Below, piece after piece: positions 18,188-20,558 of a DNA stretch of 20,558 nucleotides (within the stretch, counting starts at the first letter, position 1; each line of letters begins with the position of its first letter). Below the pieces are notes generated by a model. That model made no database searches. It was not told the DNA's origin and saw nothing but the letters and a program-made list of their open reading frames with translations. The translations under genes were made by a program, and so were the position numbers. Location of the stretch: the NCBI GenBank assembly GCA_032718475.1, contig JAUCBJ010007244.1, forward strand, positions 1 through 20,558, in the 5' to 3' direction. Source of the stretch: Nemertoderma westbladi (taxonomy: Eukaryota; Xenacoelomorpha; Nemertodermatida; Nemertodermatidae).

Positions 18188-18538
18188 TCGGGGAATCTCA
18201 TTGATCTCGATTGCTGCAAAGCTATACAATAGAATTCTATTAAATCGATCAGGGATCGCATTGAGAGACTGCTCCGTGGAAATCAGAATGGGTTTCGTAA
18301 AGGTCGCCCGTAAATGGAGCCCATTATGGCACTTAGAAGGATAACTGAAGAGTTATCAAAAAAGAAAGACAGGCATCTGGCTGTTATCTTTGTTGACTTC
18401 TTCAAGGCCTTTGATTCAGTCTCTCGCTCACGTATGTTCAGCATACTTTCATTATATGGGATTCCTGATGAAATTATTGCAGCAATCAGATCAGTATACG
18501 ATGGTTCGACAACATTTGTGTATGGAGGTCACGACTAA
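18187..18538 (+). pseudogene. Plus-strand LINE RT fragment
   Basis: The sequence encodes IRGISLISIAAKLYNRILLN, then NQNGFRKGR, IMALRRI, AVIFVDFFKAFDSVSRSRMF and LYGIPDEIIAAI. This is the fingers-to-palm part of a LINE reverse transcriptase containing motif A (VDFFKAFDS). A frameshift lies near 18246 and an in-frame TAA at 18311-18313. It starts abruptly where the opposite-strand LINE begins and is cut off at 18539 by a gypsy LTR. It may belong to the same family as the 15631-16059 fragment, but the order on the strand is wrong for one simple copy. Confidence 0.75.
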
Positions 18539-18539
18539 C

Positions 18540-18830
18540 TGTGGAGCCGGAATAATGTCGGGCGTATAACATACAGGTAGTGACCACACAAGTACAAACA
18601 ACAACAATGCTGTGCTGGGCCGTCTGTCTGGCAGTGCGCCCTATGACTGGAGACCTAACTGTACTGATTACAGGACTAGCTAACTGCTGTCTATCGGTCG
18701 GTGGTATCCTGAGTCTGTGTCAGGGCGTAGTCTCTGAATCCTGGTGAGTCATCCCTACAGTACCGCAGTCCCTGAGTATCTGCTGGCATATGGGGCGAGC
18801 CATGTAGTGTGGCGAGTTTGTATCACTACA
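18540..18830 (-). repeat. 3' LTR of the gypsy element (291 bp)
   Basis: On the minus strand it begins TGTAGTGATAC directly after the polypurine tract and ends ...CGGCTCCACA. The plus-strand ends are TGTGGAGCC and GTATCACTACA, giving TG...CA. The second LTR is outside the window, so the ends are set by the tract, the terminal dinucleotides and the end of LINE similarity. Confidence 0.75.
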
Positions 18831-18840
18831 CCCCCCTTCT
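18831..18840 (-). promoter_or_regulatory. Polypurine tract
   Basis: On the minus strand AGAAGGGGGG sits immediately before the LTR TGTAG. This is the classic primer site for plus-strand DNA synthesis in LTR retroelements. Confidence 0.8.
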
Positions 18841-18865
18841 AGTTCGTTGCGGGGTCAACGAACTC

Positions 18866-20557
18866 TCAGAATCTGTTGGGGGGACGCCTCACGCGGGAGG
18901 GGTAGGCTCTACGAGGCCGATCGGGCTGTTGAGTGGGGGGAGTGTCAGCCCAGTGTACGCGCTTCGGTGGCGTTGCAGGTGATCTTGGGCCGTTGCCCCT
19001 CGGTATCCCGATGGCTGTTGGTGTGAGTGGGGTGCACTCTCGTGTGCCGGTAGCGGCGGTGTCCCGGATGAGGTGGCGGCGGTTCCGGGTGAGGCATCGA
19101 CCGGAAGGGGTACGTACGGTGTACTTCCGGTTGGGTCTTGTTTCCGTGACAATCCCAGTGCGGTCCCATCGCTTCGAGACTGGGTTTTGAATTTGGACCG
19201 GGTCCCCTACAGCGAATGGAATAAGGGGTTTGGCTCCGCGATTGTAGGCAGCCATCTGGGTGCCGTGGAGCGAGGGCAGTGCCTCGTCGAGCTCCGCGCG
19301 GGTCAGTTGGTGTTCCTGGAGGAAAGCGCGGCTGTGCATTGGCACTCGCGACCGTATGGGGTGCCCAAAGAGAATCTGGGCCGGCGACATTCCATGGGCG
19401 CGGGGGGAATTTCTGAGTTCTAGGAGTCCTTCCTGGAAAGCATCGGAGTTCATTTTCCCCCCGGTCTTGGTGAGCAACGCCTTGAGTGCCTTCACGGCAG
19501 ACTCTGCGTGGCCATTGCTCTGGGGATATTCGGGAGATGATACGACGGGATCGACCCCCCAGACCTGGAGGAAGTCGGTAAAATTCTTTCCAGCGAATTG
19601 TGGACCGCCGTCGGAAGCGAAACGTAAGGGGGCGCCAAAACGCGTAAATACATCCCTCGCATGCGTAGCGGTAGAAGCAGAGGTTGGGGGATTCCCGTAT
19701 TTGTAGACTTCGGGCCAACCGGAGTAACGATCCGCGATGGCGAGGAAGTTGTGACCGTCGAGTGCGAAGAGATCTCCGGAGATTTCCTCGAATGGTCTTG
19801 TGGCCTCGCGCTCCCGTAGCATGGGTTCCTTCGCGAGGCTGGGGCGTCGAGTGAGGCAGGGCTCACAGGACTCGACGGTGGTCCGAACGTTGTTTGTCAG
19901 TCCGGGCCAGTACACTGTCTGGCGGGCGCGACGTAGCGTCTTCTCGACTCCTTGGTGTGCGGCGTGGAGGCGCGCTAGAGTGTCCCGGCGGGAGGCCCGC
20001 GGGACTACAATCCGTTGTCCGTAGAGGACGAGGTCGCGGTCGGATGAAAGTTCATCGCGTAACGACCAAAAGGGTTGGACACCAGGGAGTTGGCGGGACG
20101 GCGGCGGGAATCCGGTGCGAACGGCGCCGAGGAGGTCGACGTAATCGGAGTCGGCCCGAGCCGTTGCAGCCAAAGATTGGAGGAGTAGATCGGGGTGGTC
20201 GTCATCCGGATCGAGTTTGTCCCCCACAATTGTTGCAGCCACCTGTGACGTTACAGCACATAGGTAGTGGCCCATGTCTCCGTCGTCAACAAGATCATCG
20301 TCGGATGGGTCGTCGACAGGGGAGCGGGACAGAGCATCGGGAATGCGGTGATCCTTTCCTCTCCTCCAGATGGTAGTAAATACAAAGGAGGAGAGTTTCG
20401 ACTTGAGTCGCTGGATCCGTGAGTTGTCGTTGGCATCCAGCGTCTGGCGGTCGAGGATGGACACCAGGGGCTGGTGGTCTACCACCAGCGTGAAATGTGG
20501 GAGTCCCACGAGGTAGAGACGGCACTTGTGGGCGGCCCACGCAACAGCGAGGAGCTC
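18866..20557 (-). CDS. pol: Ty3/gypsy pol, RNase H end plus integrase (5'-partial)
   Basis: The frame is open from the right edge of the window, so the N-terminal part (protease, RT) lies outside. Numbering from position 20509: the RNase H end is ELLAVAWAAHKCRLYL upstream, then VVDHQPL with D11, and RGKDHRIPDALSR as its close. The integrase zinc-binding domain uses H182, H185, C215 and C218 (LHAAHQG ... YWPG ... CEPC). The catalytic core has D246 (GDLF), D300 (FASDGGPQF) and E336 (SNGHAES), with exactly 35 residues between the last two, so the DD35E triad is intact. The C-terminal domain has VGDPVQIQNP and a RWDRTG ... SGR ... RNRRHL signature, then a Pro/Arg-rich tail. An acidic linker (66-106) separates RNase H and integrase. 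There is no stop or shift in 564 codons, so this copy is young or selected. The gypsy clade was not determined. Confidence 0.93.
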   Translation of the reverse strand, partial: ELLAVAWAAHKCRLYLVGLPHFTLVVDHQPLVSILDRQTLDANDNSRIQRLKSKLSSFVFTTIWRRGKDHRIPDALSRSPVDDPSDDDLVDDGDMGHYLCAVTSQVAATIVGDKLDPDDDHPDLLLQSLAATARADSDYVDLLGAVRTGFPPPSRQLPGVQPFWSLRDELSSDRDLVLYGQRIVVPRASRRDTLARLHAAHQGVEKTLRRARQTVYWPGLTNNVRTTVESCEPCLTRRPSLAKEPMLREREATRPFEEISGDLFALDGHNFLAIADRYSGWPEVYKYGNPPTSASTATHARDVFTRFGAPLRFASDGGPQFAGKNFTDFLQVWGVDPVVSSPEYPQSNGHAESAVKALKALLTKTGGKMNSDAFQEGLLELRNSPRAHGMSPAQILFGHPIRSRVPMHSRAFLQEHQLTRAELDEALPSLHGTQMAAYNRGAKPLIPFAVGDPVQIQNPVSKRWDRTGIVTETRPNRKYTVRTPSGRCLTRNRRHLIRDTAATGTRECTPLTPTAIGIPRGNGPRSPATPPKRVHWADTPPTQQPDRPRRAYPSRVRRPPNRF

Positions 20558-20558
20558 C

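Larger units (their letters stand above)
18540..20558 (-). mobile_element. Ty3/gypsy LTR retrotransposon, 3' part
   Basis: The minus-strand order is pol (running in from the right edge), polypurine tract, then 3' LTR ending at 18540. Its insertion interrupts the plus-strand LINE RT fragment. Assuming the usual 5-bp duplication, CTAAC (18535-18539) should recur beyond the distant 5' LTR outside the window. Confidence 0.85.

Noticed and set aside
18933-20376. Several plus- and minus-strand ORFs of 74-257 codons over the gypsy pol
   Set aside because: They are shadow frames of the GC-rich pol; only the frame with RNase H and integrase motifs is real.

Overview
The window looks like a transposon-rich stretch of an invertebrate animal genome. 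It is AT-rich, lacks bacterial gene organisation, and carries several classes of eukaryotic mobile element (two LTR retrotransposon lineages, at least two LINE lineages, a transposon with long inverted repeats, and a small non-autonomous element). I see no clear ordinary host gene, tRNA, rRNA or CRISPR array. The species cannot be named from sequence alone; the LINE and BEL/Pao types resemble those of marine invertebrates and arthropods, but that is an impression.

Layout, left to right. (1) 18-1604: one long intact ORF (528 codons) of unknown identity with two tandem zinc knuckles and a strongly basic tail, probably the end of a larger element lying to the left. (2) 1682-2873 and 6123-7316: two diverged direct repeats of about 1.19 kb, each TGT...ACA like an LTR. 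Between them, starting at the very edge of the first, is a 3.2-kb element (2872-6035) with 220-240-bp terminal inverted repeats and a decayed RNase H-like transposase gene (hAT-like by inference). (3) 7317-10100: non-coding DNA with many TACCGGTA palindromes, holding an 834-bp hAT-type MITE (7879-8712) with perfect 16-bp TIRs and an 8-bp target duplication, then a tandem repeat of about 120 bp. (4) 10101-14113: gag of a BEL/Pao-type retrotransposon with an in-frame TGA near its start, an alanine/glutamate/lysine heptad coiled coil, a DUF1759-like capsid region, CCHC knuckles and a frameshifted, apparently shortened protease region; RT, RNase H and integrase are absent. (5) 14114-15630: non-coding, ending in a cluster of GATC-centred palindromes. 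(6) 15631-18538: pieces of LINEs: a plus-strand C-terminal fragment, a minus-strand reverse transcriptase broken by frameshifts, and a plus-strand RT fragment joined to it head to head. (7) 18540-20558: the 3' part of a minus-strand Ty3/gypsy element (291-bp LTR, polypurine tract, RNase H end, integrase) inserted into the plus-strand RT fragment; it runs off the right edge.

The elements do not form one pathway. The window records successive and nested insertions. The least explained parts are the zinc-knuckle protein at the left and the way a TIR transposon sits exactly inside a pair of LTR-like repeats.
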